Shown: positions 1-9,998, counted from the first letter of the stretch. The stretch is DNA of 44,995 nt from Oscillospiraceae bacterium (GCA_910574935.1 CAJTCU010000021.1:920-45914), one strand, 5' to 3'. The notes: generated from the letters alone by a model not told the origin. A program made the numbers and translations.

Positions 1-57
1 CATTTCATCCGGCTGTGGAGAGGGCTCCCCATCAAATAACACATCCTGTATCTGCAT
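1..57 (-). CDS. 5' end of an unidentified gene leaving the window
   Basis: An ATG at 55-57 on the minus strand opens a reading frame that stays open to the window edge (19 codons, starting MQIQDVLFDG). It is preceded by a strong AAGGAGGG ribosome binding site about 8 bases upstream, which is the main support. It lies downstream of the resolvase at 209-841 on the same strand, with the 36-bp repeats between them. The product cannot be recognised from 19 residues. Confidence 0.5.
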   Translation of the reverse strand, partial: MQIQDVLFDGEPSPQPDEM

Positions 58-86
58 GGATTGACACCCTCCTTCTGCTGTTTTGT

Positions 87-877
<791 letters not shown>

Positions 878-901
878 TTATAGCAGCAGGAAGGACGAAA
901 C

Positions 902-938
902 AAAAAAGCAGCCACCGGATTTTCTTAACCCGATGGCT
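902..938 (-). terminator. Rho-independent terminator
   Basis: A nine-pair stem (AGCCATCGG with CCGGTGGCT, one mismatch) around a short loop is followed on the minus strand by CTTTTTTG. It sits just downstream of the decayed DUF6076-like gene and upstream of the resolvase, so it would end the former transcript. Confidence 0.75.
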
Positions 939-1040
939 GGCTTTATATATTCATGGATACACGCCTCAAAATTTGCGTTGTTTAACCAAAGAAAATCCAG
1001 CCTAAAGACTGGCTTTTCCCGCAATTCGCTATCCGATAGC

Positions 1041-1973
1041 CTACCCTACTCTGCTAACTCCTTCCATTCCCGGGCCTGCGCAACCTTCTTCTTCCACTCC
1101 ACTCCTCCGTTGAAATTTCCTGCAGGCCCTCCTCGCTTTCAAGCGATTGTAAGCCCTCCGACACTCCCGCTGCGCCGGGGTCTTGGAGGCTTTTTCTTTT
1201 TCTGCTTTATTATGAGCGCCTACCTTGCGACAGGTGCGGGAGGTCTCACCCGGTGCGGTGATGTTGCAGCAGCACGTGTTGTACCCAGCAGTCAACAGAA
1301 AATACTTGCCGCAGTTGTGGCAGCGGCGAGGACAGTTGCCGTGAATCAGTCCGCGTTAGAAGTCAGCATATAAAAAGTTAATCAGATTATTGAATTGCAG
1401 CTTTTCGGCGATTAAAGGCCGGTGGGATTCGTCCAGGTTGCTCACAGGCACAAACTCGATAGCCACATCCGCTCTTACTTCCCAATCGGCATCTTTGGTC
1501 CTCCGGCCCAGCGGCTCAAAGCAGAGGGCAAGAATGGCGTCCACCTGGTTCAAAAAGCCAACAAGTTTTGCAAAAGCCCGCCAATCATGCTGAAAAACGA
1601 ATCCATACGTTTGCGGCCTTCGGTCTCGGGAGTGGTAGCCTCCTGCCATTTCTCTGAATCAGCAATCAGTATAGAAAAGAAATGGTGCCTCGTTTTAATA
1701 TCCGTGCCCATGTCGCGATAAGGAGGCATTCCCAACAACAAATCCCCAATCATGTTCAACCGTTTCTGCACGTCAGAAGCGATATTTTCATTTTTGCTTG
1801 CAAACATTTCCCTCATGACAGGCACGAAAATATCTGTGCGTTTCTGCAACTCGGAAATCCACTCATTTTTCAAATCCAATCATTCCGTGGTGATTTCACC
1901 CAGCGAATATATACGCCTGCCAGCAATTAGATTATCACCAGAACAAAAACGAAACCCCGTCAAAGTAGTCCAT
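1041..1973 (-). pseudogene. Decayed DUF6076-like zinc-finger protein gene
   Basis: Reading all frames leftward from an ATG at 1971-1973 with a good AGGAGG site recovers one protein in pieces. A short MDYFDG start is followed after a frameshift by a segment with an in-frame TGA (near 1880). A 109-residue stretch follows to about 1550, then a frameshift into a segment ending NLINFLYADF, an in-frame TAA at 1356-1358, and a Cys-rich tail with CHNCGKYF, GYNTCCC and TCRKVGAH. A last frameshift lies near 1100. The cysteine pattern is that of the DUF6076 family as I remember it. The multiple stops and shifts mark it as dead. It is probably a relic ICE gene, followed by the terminator at 902-938. Confidence 0.7.
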
Positions 1974-2114
1974 GGTTCCTCCTGTTACCGATGCGAAATC
2001 GGCATTTCCCCCTCTTTGTCCAAAGCAAAGCCATTGAAACCCGGGGTAATCCCTGCTAGACTATTGTAACGAACAGAATTTAAAATGTCAAACATGATTT
2101 AGGGGGATGAGTGA

Positions 2115-2327
2115 ATGAAGAAATCCAAATTCAACCCCCACGAGGGGACGCCGCTGTTTCTCAACGCGAGGACAGTGGCAGAAGTGTTGGGCATATCTCA
2201 AGCGGGAGCTTATGAACTGTTACACCAAGAAGAATTCCCAGTGCTGAAAATCTTCTCTCGCTTGGTGGCGCCCAGGAAGAAATTCCCCTCGTGGATTGAG
2301 AGCCAGTCAGGATGCTGTGCGCTATAA
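2115..2327 (+). CDS. Excisionase-like helix-turn-helix protein
   Basis: A 70-residue DNA-binding protein whose middle (LFLNARTVAEVLGISQAGAYELL, then FPVLKI and PRKKFPSWIE) is the winged-helix pattern of MerR/excisionase-type HTH_17 proteins that sit near ICE recombinases. The start is the ATG at 2115 behind AGGGGGATGAGTG. The last codons overlap the start of a truncated HTH gene at 2312, the usual pairing in these elements. It is one of the few plus-strand genes on this side. A role in excision or in controlling transfer genes is inferred from family and context. The C-terminal tail (SQSGCCAL) is intact. Confidence 0.75.
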   Translation: MKKSKFNPHEGTPLFLNARTVAEVLGISQAGAYELLHQEEFPVLKIFSRLVAPRKKFPSWIESQSGCCAL

Positions 2328-2440
2328 GTTATTTCACTTCGCCAAAGGCAAAGCGGCCCTCAAACTTTTTTCCTCTGCCCAATCCTATCTTCTATTTCCG
2401 GCTGTCTGCTGGCGAAATTGCAGTCTACGGCTACCTGATC
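2312..2440 (+). pseudogene. 5' fragment of an ICE helix-turn-helix/replication-type gene
   Basis: An ATG at 2312 inside the end of the excisionase-like gene opens a frame with NFFPLPNPIFYFRLSAGEIAVYGYL. This resembles the N-terminus of ICE HTH proteins (typically LPN.IF..GLS..EIAVYAYL). After about 43 codons the similarity stops and the frame runs on by chance into IS3 transposase-like sequence. The gene is cut short by that junction. The 203-codon frame to 2923 is a fusion artefact of three unrelated pieces. Confidence 0.55.
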
Positions 2441-2446
2441 GCAAAG

Positions 2447-2598
2447 ATGGCGCAATGGCTTCAGGTCTCCAAAAGCAGCTATTATGCATGGCGCAGACGA
2501 ACGCCAAGCGCCCGCCAATTGGAGAACCGCTCCCTTCTGGAACAGATACGCCGGATCCATGAAGCGTCCCGCGGGACTTACGGCAGCAAAAAGATCCC
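2447..2598 (+). mobile_element. IS3-family transposase (orfB) fragment
   Basis: The frame reads MAQWLQVSKSSYYAWRRR, then LLEQIRRIHEASRGTYGSKKI. This is the HTH_21-type N-terminal region of IS3-family OrfB proteins (VSRSGYYAW..., I..IH..SRGTYG..RI). It starts and stops abruptly between two other gene fragments. No DDE core or terminal repeats remain, so only a scrap of the element survives. Confidence 0.7.
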
Positions 2599-2914
2599 CC
2601 ATGTAGGTTTTCGAGGGCTTGCCCTGGCGCACCTTTTCAATAAGACCAATATCCGCCAACTGCTTTGTCAGCTTGACGATAGTGGGGTGGGAGCTCTGCA
2701 AATCACGCTTCATCTGCTCTACGGTGTAGATGATGAAAAGCCTACCATGCTCGTCAGGAAACTTATCCTCATGCTGGGCAGACAGACCAGCCCGTTTCAG
2801 TATTTTTGCGTACAGAATCACCGCACCGAAGTCCAGGCTGGAGAACGCCAGGTTCTCGATCAGCTCCTTTGGGACCACCAGATACCGGTAGCCTCTGGCA
2901 CTCTGAGGGCGCAT
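2598..2914 (-). pseudogene. RepA-type replication initiator, N-terminal fragment
   Basis: The minus-strand frame reads RYLVVPKELIENLAFSSLDFGAVILYAKILKRAGLSA, DEHGRLFIIYTVEQM and LADIGLIEKVRQGKPSKTYMGDL. This matches the RepA N-terminal winged-helix domain of plasmid and ICE initiators (FY.VPK.LF....LS.EAK.LY.LL.DR..LS). Similarity ends at about 2598, where the IS3 scrap begins in the opposite orientation. The track-length frame has no good ribosome site; an internal ATG at 2912-2914 is shown only as a landmark. It is a truncated remnant with no expected function. Confidence 0.65.
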
Positions 2915-2982
2915 GGGTTTTAGATTCAATTTATTTCATGACGATATGGGCAGTACGTATAAAGAAGTTTTCACTGTTGGGG

Positions 2983-3020
2983 AGACAACTGTATGATGCG
3001 AAAGTGTCATACAGTTGTCT
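2983..3020 (+). terminator. Perfect 14-bp hairpin with T-run
   Basis: AGACAACTGTATGA at 2983-2996 is repeated in perfect inverse at 3007-3020, with a 10-base loop. On the plus strand it is followed by TTTTTGC, as in an intrinsic terminator. The right arm contains the TGA stop of the minus-strand recombinase at 3007-4700. It could serve converging transcripts; a recombination-site role cannot be excluded. Confidence 0.6.
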
Positions 3021-4700
3021 TTTTGCTGTACTGGCTAAATTCCGGGGAAAAACCAATCTCTCCAATAAAATTATAGTGTACGTCAATCCGTTGGACACGG
3101 TGGCCGCTGGATTTGTCCGGGGCGTGAACAACCGCCTTTTCCACAAACTCACGCAGGAGCGTCGGAGTCAGCTCCGTCGGCTCGGTGTACTTCTTCACGA
3201 TTTTCATAAAGCTCTGGATATTGACCGTTTGGGCTTCGGCGGCGGCTACAACCTCCCGCAATTCCTCTATGGACTGCTTCAGCTCGGCCTGTTCCTTTTC
3301 GTATCCATCGGACAGCTTTGCAAACCGCTCCACGCTCAACGTCCCCGCAACACGATCCTCGTAAAGCCGCTGAATAATCGCGTCCAGTTCGTTTGCCCGC
3401 CGCTCCTGCTTGTCCAGCCTGCGCCTGGCCTGTTCCTGCTCCGCTTGCTGTACAGCGGTTTTGTTCTCTATGACACGCCGTACAAACGCATCCTCGTCAT
3501 CCTGTGCATAGGCAACCACCCTCTGCAAATTTTGAAGCACAAGCTGTTCAAGCACCACGGCCCGGATATAATGGGCGGTACACTGGCGCCTTGTCTGATA
3601 ATTTGCGCAGATATAGTTCTCCTGCTCTTTAGAATATGAGGAAGCTCGATGATGGTACAGCTTCGCCCCGCAGTCCGCGCAGTAGGCAAGCCCGGAAAAC
3701 ATACCCATTTCTCCCAGCTTTGTCGGGCGGCGGCGCTGCTCCCGATTCTTCTGTATAAGTTCCCACGTCTCCTTATCAATGATGGCTTCGTGGGTGTTCT
3801 CAAATACCGCCCGCTTATCCGGGGAATTGAAAATCGTCTTTTTGCTCTTATAGGAGAGCTTGGTAGTTTTGAAATTCGTTGTCCGGCCTAAATAGGAGTC
3901 CTGTCCCAAAATACTCAGGACGGTGGCGGGGTTCCAGCGGCAGGGGGCGTCCGGGTAATAGCGGCTTGTCTGGCCTGTGCGCCGAAAGGCGATTGTTCCC
4001 GGCGTTGGGATTTCTCGCTCTTTCAGCATCCGGGCGATTTTGCCGGGGCCGTTGCCCTCCGCGCATAGCTGGAAAATCAACTCCACCACGGGGGCGGTTT
4101 CCTCGTCCACCACCAGATGCCCGTCCTCGCCTTTTATGTAGCCATACGGGGCGTTTGACGCCAGCCGCTGTCCAGACATTCCCTTGTTACGGAAAACCGC
4201 CCGTATTTTCTTCGAGGTGTCCTTGGCGTACCACTCATTAAATAGATTGATAAACGGAATGCGAACTCTTGACTGGATTGGGACTTCTTTATTCTGATTG
4301 GTGATCCCATCGATTGTGTCAAATTGGTCATTGGCGGATACAAACCGGACGCGCTGCTTGGGGAAAAAATCTCCAGATGATAGCCAACTGTGATGTGGTC
4401 ACGGCCTAACCGGGAAAGGGCTTTGACAACGATACATTTAATTTTACCGGCAAGAATGTCCTGAATCATCTGCTGAAATGCTGGGCGGTCAAAGCGATTA
4501 CCGCTGAAACCGTTGTCGATATAGTAGTGCATGATAGGAGTTTGATGTTGGTGTCCCCATTCTTCAATGATAAGTTTTTGATTTTCGACGGAACCAGAAG
4601 AATCTTTATCCTGAACCGACAGACGGATATAGCCGACAGTGTCTCGACTTGGTTTGCAAATCAAGTCAATATTTGGGTGCTTTCTACTCTTTCGCGCCAT
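3007..4700 (-). pseudogene. Large serine recombinase, frameshifted
   Basis: Start ATG at 4698-4700 behind GAGGAGG. The first frame carries the catalytic domain: YIRLS (Ser28), DNGFSGNRFDRP, VVKALSRLGRDH. At an A6 run (4364-4369 on the plus strand) the reading frame is lost. Adding one base restores RVRFVSANDQFDTIDG and joins the second frame, which carries the recombinase domain (APYGYIKG...PVVELIF), zinc ribbon (CADCGAKLYH and CANYQTRRQC), a coiled coil (residues about 410-500) and the C-terminal domain. The restored length of about 565 aa is normal for TnpX/TndX-like ICE recombinases. It follows the three-recombinase operon but has its own ribosome site. Either decay or a sequencing error explains the shift. 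Confidence 0.85.
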
Positions 4701-4723
4701 GATCGTTCCTCCTCAACAGAAAA

Positions 4724-4747
4724 GGACTATGGCGCAAACCATAGCCC
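4724..4747 (-). terminator. Short hairpin between recombinase genes
   Basis: GGGCTATGG pairs with CCATAGTCC (one mismatch) around TTTGCG on the minus strand, followed by TTTTC. It lies between the stop of the recombinase at 4865 and the start of the frameshifted one at 4700. It is probably a weak terminator or attenuator. Confidence 0.45.
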
Positions 4748-4864
4748 TTGAGAGGATTATATCATGTTCTGTTTTCCACTTCCACGAGGATGGCCTCATT
4801 TTCCGCTTCCACGAGCTTAGGCACCCGTATGTCAAGCCCAAGACAACAAATTCGAATAATTTTT

Positions 4865-6403
4865 TTAAAGATTTCCCTCGCCAGCGCCAAAACCGGCTAC
4901 TTTCCAGACTATTTCAACATTCTGCCCCGGATAGACGTACACCCTCTCAATCAGAGCATCCACCAGTTCAGAACTCAAATTTCCCATATCCACCACCTTT
5001 TGCGCCAACACTTTGTTGGCTTTTTTCGTTTTTTCATCTGCCTGCTGCTGGGCTAGTTTAGTTGAAAGGGCAGCTTGCGTTTCCTGTAACCTGACAAGTT
5101 CAGCGTCGAGTGCCGCTTTTTTATCTCTGTACTCCTGTTCACTCAGTTCACCCAAAATCATTTGCTCAAAGAGTTTGCGTTTTTGCTCCTGCATTTCGCC
5201 GATTTGCTGGCCATTTCCTGTGCGTTTTGATGAAAGAGCCTTCATCCCGCTGACATCCACATCACCCATATCTAAGAGGATTTGCGCCTGCCTCTTCAGA
5301 ATCTCGTAAATCACAGATTCCAACTCAGTTTCATCCACTCTAAGCCCATGGCAGGGAGCGTTCGAGTCTGCTTGTGAATGCCTACAAACGAAGCGAAAGG
5401 TCATATTGCCAACTCGTGCGAGCCGGTGTAGGCAGTTTCCACAATAGACCTTATCCCGCAAAGGATAAAGATGAATTTGCTTTTTCGGACACTTTTCCCG
5501 CCGCATCGCTTTCTGCGTTTTGTCAAATAACTCTTTAGTAACTATGGCCGGATGGTGGTTCGGTATTTTCACCCACTCGCTTTCATCTTTCATCCGGACA
5601 TGATTACTCCCAACCTCCACACGCCTACGCTTACCAATAATATATGTGCCTGTGTAGCGCTCGTCCTGCAAAAGTCTGGCAAGCGTGGAGCGCTGCCATA
5701 TCCCACCGCACCGAGAAACGTCGTGATAGTCCTGGCCTTTCGCCTTTTTGCACTCGCCTGGGGTTGGTACGTTGCGGTCAAATAGCGCCTTAATGATGGC
5801 TGTGGTATTCTGCCCCTGTGCCGCCATTTCAAAAATTATCCGCACAATGGGGGCGGTTTCCGGGTCCGGCTCCATGCGGCCATCCGCACCTTTCTGGTAT
5901 CCGTAGGGGCAAATCTTGCTCTGATACTCGCCCCGCTTGAATTTCACATACTTGGCGCTTTTATACTTGATGGACAAGTCCCGGCTGTATAATTCGCTGA
6001 CAAGGTACTTGAACGCCATATTCAGTCCGCCGGTATCTGCATGGAGCTTGCCGCTGTCAAAATCATCGTTGATGGAGATGAACCGCACTCCATAGAGAGG
6101 AAAAACCTTCTCCATGAAGTAGCCGACCTCCAAGCTGTTCCGACCGAACCGGCTGAAATCCTTCACGATGATACAGCCAATTTTGCCCTCTCGCACCAGA
6201 TCGAGCAGTTCTTGAACGGCTGGCCGCTCGAAGTTCGTACCGGAGTAGCCGTTGTCCACAAATTCCCGAACCTTGCAGTCAGCCAGATCATCCAGATTCT
6301 CAGCGAATTTGTGCAAAGCCAATCTCTGATTCTCAATGCTCATGCTCTCCACCTTATAATCCTCGGTGGAAAGCCGGATGTAGAGCGCGGTCAGCTTATT
6401 CAT
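4865..6403 (-). CDS. Large serine recombinase, third gene of a coupled trio
   Basis: A 512-aa site-specific recombinase expected to cut and rejoin attachment sites through a phosphoserine. Catalytic domain: YIRLS (Ser12), DNGYSGTNFERP, VKDFSRFGRN. The recombinase domain follows (CPYGYQKGADGRMEPDPETAPIVRIIFE), then a zinc ribbon (CGNCLHRLAR...FVC...C), a coiled coil around residues 390-460 and a C-terminal domain with ALIERVYVYP. The ATG at 6403 overlaps the end of the upstream recombinase by 8 bases, so translation is probably coupled. The gene is complete. It is likely to act with its two neighbours in ICE excision and integration, but no attachment sites were identified. Confidence 0.92.
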   Translation of the reverse strand: MNKLTALYIRLSTEDYKVESMSIENQRLALHKFAENLDDLADCKVREFVDNGYSGTNFERPAVQELLDLVREGKIGCIIVKDFSRFGRNSLEVGYFMEKVFPLYGVRFISINDDFDSGKLHADTGGLNMAFKYLVSELYSRDLSIKYKSAKYVKFKRGEYQSKICPYGYQKGADGRMEPDPETAPIVRIIFEMAAQGQNTTAIIKALFDRNVPTPGECKKAKGQDYHDVSRCGGIWQRSTLARLLQDERYTGTYIIGKRRRVEVGSNHVRMKDESEWVKIPNHHPAIVTKELFDKTQKAMRREKCPKKQIHLYPLRDKVYCGNCLHRLARVGNMTFRFVCRHSQADSNAPCHGLRVDETELESVIYEILKRQAQILLDMGDVDVSGMKALSSKRTGNGQQIGEMQEQKRKLFEQMILGELSEQEYRDKKAALDAELVRLQETQAALSTKLAQQQADEKTKKANKVLAQKVVDMGNLSSELVDALIERVYVYPGQNVEIVWKVAGFGAGEGNL

Positions 6404-8036
6404 TCCCCAGCACCTCCATTAGCTCGTCAAAGCCGCTTTCAAAGCGGAAGTCAATGGAGATGTCCTCCGGGCCGTTGACGGTGATGCGCTCAATCAGAGC
6501 ATCTACTAGCTGTGCGGTCAGTTCGGTACTCGCGTCCACGTTGGACAACATATCCGCAAGGCTGACATACTCTTTTACCTGATGCTCTAATGTGGACTGC
6601 TGCTCTTTCAGGCGCTGGATTTCACCAAGTAATTCCTCAACTTTCTTTTCATAGCCGGATTTCATTTCCAGATACTCATCCTGGCTCAGCAGCCCGGAAA
6701 CAAGGCTCTCATATAAGCGAGACATGAATTTTTTGGCAGTCACAGTCTCTTGGTTCAGCTTTTTGGCCTCGCTTTCTATTCTGTCCAGTTCATCAGAAAG
6801 CGTTCCTGCCGATCCTTTCAGCCGCAGTTCATTTCCGATGACTATTTCTGCTTTCCGGCGTATGATGGATATAATCAGCTTAAAAAGTTTCGCTTCGTTA
6901 ATCGAAGTGTACTTTATGCAAGCGCCTCGCTCAATGCTGGAGTTTGCGATACAATAGTACAGATAGCCTCCCTCGTGCCGGTGCCGTTGAAGATGTCCGC
7001 CGCAGCCGCCACAGAATATGCGGCCACGCAGAAGATTTGGGGTATACGGTGTTTTTGCGATACTGTGGTGTTTGTCCTTTCGTTCCAGCCGAATGGCTTG
7101 AACCTTTTCAAACATTTTCCTTGAAATAATCGGTTCATGGGTATCTTTTTCAATAATCCAATCCTTCATGGGGACAAGCTCTTGCTTATGGCCGACGGCT
7201 TTCGTTTTTCCCTGCACCATATCGCCCACATATACCTGATCGGCAAGCAGTTTATTGACAACGCGGGTCTGCCAAGGGCCGCTGCCAATCAGCCGCTCAT
7301 GGGTGATTATGCCTACATTAGCCTGATATTGGGAAGGAGTAGGCACTCTGCTTTCATTGAGATTTCGTACAATTTGACGGAGCGAAACTCCGTCCACTGT
7401 CCACTGAAATATCTGCCTGACAACCGGCGCGGTATCAGGATTCACCACCAGCTTGTGGCAGTCCTTGGGGTCTTTGAGGTAGCCATAGGGTGGGCGGCTC
7501 CCCACAAATTGCCCCTCCTTCATAGCTTGCCGCTGCTGGGAGCGCACTTTCCGGCTGATGTCGGCGGCGTAGGCCTCGTTCACCATGTTTTTTAATGGCA
7601 CTATCATATGGGCGGCGCTGTTGGAGTTGTCCTCGCTGTCATACTGGTCATTGACCGCGATAAACCGAACGTGGTGCAGAGGGAAATATTTTTCCAAGTA
7701 AAACCCGGAATCAATGGCATTACGGCCCAGCCGCGAGAGGTCTTTTACCACCACGCAGTTGATTTTGCCCTGCTCGATGTCCTCTAGCATTTTCTGAAAC
7801 CCTGGCCGCTCGAAGGTCCTGCCCGTAACGCCGTTGTCAGTATAGACCTCAATAATCTCAATGTCCGGGCATAGGGCCAGGTAAGCCTCCATAATCTGCC
7901 GCTGAGTTTCCAGAGAATCGCCCCGGTTGCTGTTAAACTCCACGGAAAGCCGCACATAGAGCGCCGCCCGCCAGAACTTGGCAGCAGGAAGGTTCTCAAC
8001 CTCCGTGGTCCGATTTTTTCTGCTTTTCCTTGCCAC
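6396..8036 (-). CDS. Large serine recombinase, second gene of a coupled trio
   Basis: A 546-aa serine recombinase. A lysine-rich N-terminal tail precedes YVRLS (Ser31). DNGVTGRTFERP and VVKDLSRLGRN complete the catalytic domain. Then come the recombinase domain (PPYGYLKDPKDCHKLVV...), a zinc ribbon (CGGCGGHLQRH...YYC...C), a coiled coil at about 410-490 and a C-terminal DALIERI segment. It starts at a GTG (8034-8036) directly after the TGA of the upstream recombinase, with GGGAGG 9 bases upstream, and its 3' end overlaps the next gene by 8 bases. This packing implies coordinated synthesis of three different recombinases. Sequence is intact. Confidence 0.92.
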   Translation of the reverse strand: MARKSRKNRTTEVENLPAAKFWRAALYVRLSVEFNSNRGDSLETQRQIMEAYLALCPDIEIIEVYTDNGVTGRTFERPGFQKMLEDIEQGKINCVVVKDLSRLGRNAIDSGFYLEKYFPLHHVRFIAVNDQYDSEDNSNSAAHMIVPLKNMVNEAYAADISRKVRSQQRQAMKEGQFVGSRPPYGYLKDPKDCHKLVVNPDTAPVVRQIFQWTVDGVSLRQIVRNLNESRVPTPSQYQANVGIITHERLIGSGPWQTRVVNKLLADQVYVGDMVQGKTKAVGHKQELVPMKDWIIEKDTHEPIISRKMFEKVQAIRLERKDKHHSIAKTPYTPNLLRGRIFCGGCGGHLQRHRHEGGYLYYCIANSSIERGACIKYTSINEAKLFKLIISIIRRKAEIVIGNELRLKGSAGTLSDELDRIESEAKKLNQETVTAKKFMSRLYESLVSGLLSQDEYLEMKSGYEKKVEELLGEIQRLKEQQSTLEHQVKEYVSLADMLSNVDASTELTAQLVDALIERITVNGPEDISIDFRFESGFDELMEVLGNE

Positions 8037-9650
8037 TCAGACCGCCTCCCTTCCCTGGGAGAAGCGGCCAAGCTCCTGTTCATACTCGGCCTGATAGCGG
8101 TAGGTAATGTCAAGTTCCTTCTTGCCTAATACCCGGATAGACTGGATCAGCGCAATAACCGCCCGCCTGTCCAGTTCTTTCATAGTGGAAAACTGCTTGA
8201 AATGCTGCATCCACCGCTGGCGGTTGTCGCTGTTGTGCATAGCGTTTTCTACACTCTGGCGCAGGGTATTGATGGCCTCCTGATACTGCTCAATTTGGCT
8301 GGAATAGCCAGCTTTCCACTCCCGGTACTCCTGCTTAGTCACCAGTCCGTTGATGAATTTTTCGTATAGCGACCGCTTGAACTCTTTCGCCTTATCTAGC
8401 TGTACCTCGTTCTTGAGTATTTGCGCTGTGTAACCGGCCACAAGCTCCCGGTTGATTTGCTCCTCGCCCATGCTGTCCAGCAACTTGTCCAGGGCAATCA
8501 CACTCTGAATATGACCTTGCAGGCTCTCCAAAACGCAGGCGGTCAGCGCGTCCTCCCGTACCATGACAGGATTCTCACATCCTCTCTTGCGCCCGGTGGG
8601 GCAGTAATAATAGATGTACTGATTCCTGCCGGACTTGGCAATCTTGCGGGTCATGGGACCGCCGCAGCAGCCGCAGATCAGCAAGCCGGAAAACAGGTAT
8701 ACCTCGCTGCCGTCCGGGGCTGTGCGGGTGTCCAGAGAGAGGATTTTTTGCACCAGGTCGAAGTTCCGGCGGGGAATGATGGGATCATGGGCATCCTCTG
8801 TGCGCACCCATTCCTCTGCTGGCTTACTGATAATATTTTTTAGCTTATGATTGTAGGTTTCCTGCTTGCCCTGCAAGAGAACGCCGGTGTAGGTTTCGTC
8901 CTGCAAAATACGCAGGACCGTTTTTGCCGACCACTTGGCCCCAGGCACGTCCGCGAAGCCGCCGGTAGGGTGGGGCAGGCCCCGGCTGACCTTGTACTGA
9001 GAGGGGGAGAGGATCCCTAGCCGGTTCAACTCCGTGGCAATGCGCTTTGCGCTGGCTCCGTCGATTTTGCGACGGTAGATGTCCCGCACCACACGGGCAG
9101 CGTCCTCATCGATTACAAGCTGGTTACGGTTCTCCGGGTTTTTCTGGTAACCGAAAATGGGGCAGGCTCCCACATAGTCGCCCTTTTCCCGTTTGGCCTG
9201 GAGAGCGCTCCGGGTCTTGACGGAAATATCGTGGCAGTAGGCATCGTTAATCATGTTCTTCAGCCCGATGGTGAGGTCATCCCCGGCTTGCTGGTTTGTG
9301 GTGTCGATGTTGTCATTTATGGAGATAAAACGCACCCCATAGGCCGGGAAGATTTGTTGCAGATACCGACCGGTGTCAATGTATTCCCGGCCCAGGCGGG
9401 ATAAGTCTTTTACAATTACACAGTTGACTTTTCCCGCCTTGATGTCCTCCATCATTTCGAGAAATGCGGGCCGGTTGAACAGAACACCGCTGTACCCATC
9501 GTCCACCCGCTCAGAAACAATCTCAATATCTGTGTGGGTGGCAACGTAGTCTTGGATAAGTTTTTTCTGGTTCTGTATGCTGTCGCTTTCCTCTGTGCGG
9601 TCAGCCGTGTAGGACAGCCGCAGATATGCGTCGGCCTTATAAACAGACAA
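8037..9650 (-). CDS. Large serine recombinase, first gene of a coupled trio
   Basis: A serine recombinase of about 537 aa. AYLRLS (Ser13 from the chosen start), DDGYSGVLFNRP and VKDLSRLGREY mark the catalytic domain. The recombinase domain (CPIFGYQKNPENRNQLVIDEDAARVV), zinc ribbon (CGCCGGPMTRK...YYYCPTGRKRGC), coiled coil and C-terminal domain follow. An in-frame GTG at 9657-9659 overlaps the AAAGGAG ribosome site, so the TTG at 9648-9650, 8 bases from it, is preferred. The promoter at 9738-9767 would drive this gene and the two below it. Nothing is visibly damaged. Confidence 0.92.
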   Translation of the reverse strand: MSVYKADAYLRLSYTADRTEESDSIQNQKKLIQDYVATHTDIEIVSERVDDGYSGVLFNRPAFLEMMEDIKAGKVNCVIVKDLSRLGREYIDTGRYLQQIFPAYGVRFISINDNIDTTNQQAGDDLTIGLKNMINDAYCHDISVKTRSALQAKREKGDYVGACPIFGYQKNPENRNQLVIDEDAARVVRDIYRRKIDGASAKRIATELNRLGILSPSQYKVSRGLPHPTGGFADVPGAKWSAKTVLRILQDETYTGVLLQGKQETYNHKLKNIISKPAEEWVRTEDAHDPIIPRRNFDLVQKILSLDTRTAPDGSEVYLFSGLLICGCCGGPMTRKIAKSGRNQYIYYYCPTGRKRGCENPVMVREDALTACVLESLQGHIQSVIALDKLLDSMGEEQINRELVAGYTAQILKNEVQLDKAKEFKRSLYEKFINGLVTKQEYREWKAGYSSQIEQYQEAINTLRQSVENAMHNSDNRQRWMQHFKQFSTMKELDRRAVIALIQSIRVLGKKELDITYRYQAEYEQELGRFSQGREAV

Positions 9651-9737
9651 AAAAATCACTCCTTTTGCTTTGCGGACTTTCCCGGCAAAATCAAAGGGTG
9701 ATTCGGATTTGTCTTTTTAATTCTTTTTTCCGACATC

Positions 9738-9767
9738 AGTATAGCACACAACTTTTGGGAAAGTCAA
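9738..9767 (-). promoter_or_regulatory. Sigma-A-type promoter for the recombinase operon
   Basis: On the minus strand TTGACT (9762-9767) and TATACT (9738-9743) are separated by 18 bases, about 80 bases ahead of the first recombinase start. It lies between the DUF6870-like gene and the recombinase trio, so recombinases can be expressed apart from the control genes upstream. Confidence 0.7.
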
Positions 9768-9774
9768 CAGCTTT

Positions 9775-9984
9775 TTATAGTAATATTTGTTTCAGGCAGT
9801 CCTCAAGGGTCGGCCCGTCTTTGGCGAACCGGGCGTGGACGGTGAAAGCGCCGCATTTGAAACAGTATGGGTTTCTAATTTGGCGCAGGTATTCTTTGAT
9901 TCGTTCGTCCTTTGGCAGGCTGGGGTCAACGTGAACGTCACGAATATCCACCAAAGGCTCGGTGGCTTGTAAATTTTGAATCAA
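9775..9984 (-). CDS. DUF6870-like small protein
   Basis: A 69-residue protein with VDIRDVHVDPSLPKDERI, then IRNPYCFKCGAFTVHARFA and TLEDCLKQIL. I recognise this as the DUF6870-type family found in Firmicutes mobile elements; its function is unknown. CFKCG could bind a metal but there is only one Cys pair. An in-frame GTG overlaps the GGGAGG site, so the TTG at 9982-9984, 8 bases further on, is the likelier start. It follows the DUF6551-type gene with a 14-base gap and is probably the last gene of that control operon. Confidence 0.7.
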   Translation of the reverse strand: MIQNLQATEPLVDIRDVHVDPSLPKDERIKEYLRQIRNPYCFKCGAFTVHARFAKDGPTLEDCLKQILL

Positions 9985-9998
9985 CGGAAACACCTCCC

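Noticed and set aside
2312-2923. A 203-codon plus-strand protein
   Set aside because: It is a chance fusion of three unrelated fragments, the last part being antisense to a RepA-type sequence.
2806-3639. A 277-codon plus-strand frame
   Set aside because: It is antisense to the large recombinase at 3007-4700 and has no protein-like composition.
4762-4842. A minus-strand peptide (DIRVPKLVEAENEAILVEVENRT) between two recombinases
   Set aside because: It looks protein-like but has no start codon or ribosome site and is too short to assign; at most it is a remnant.
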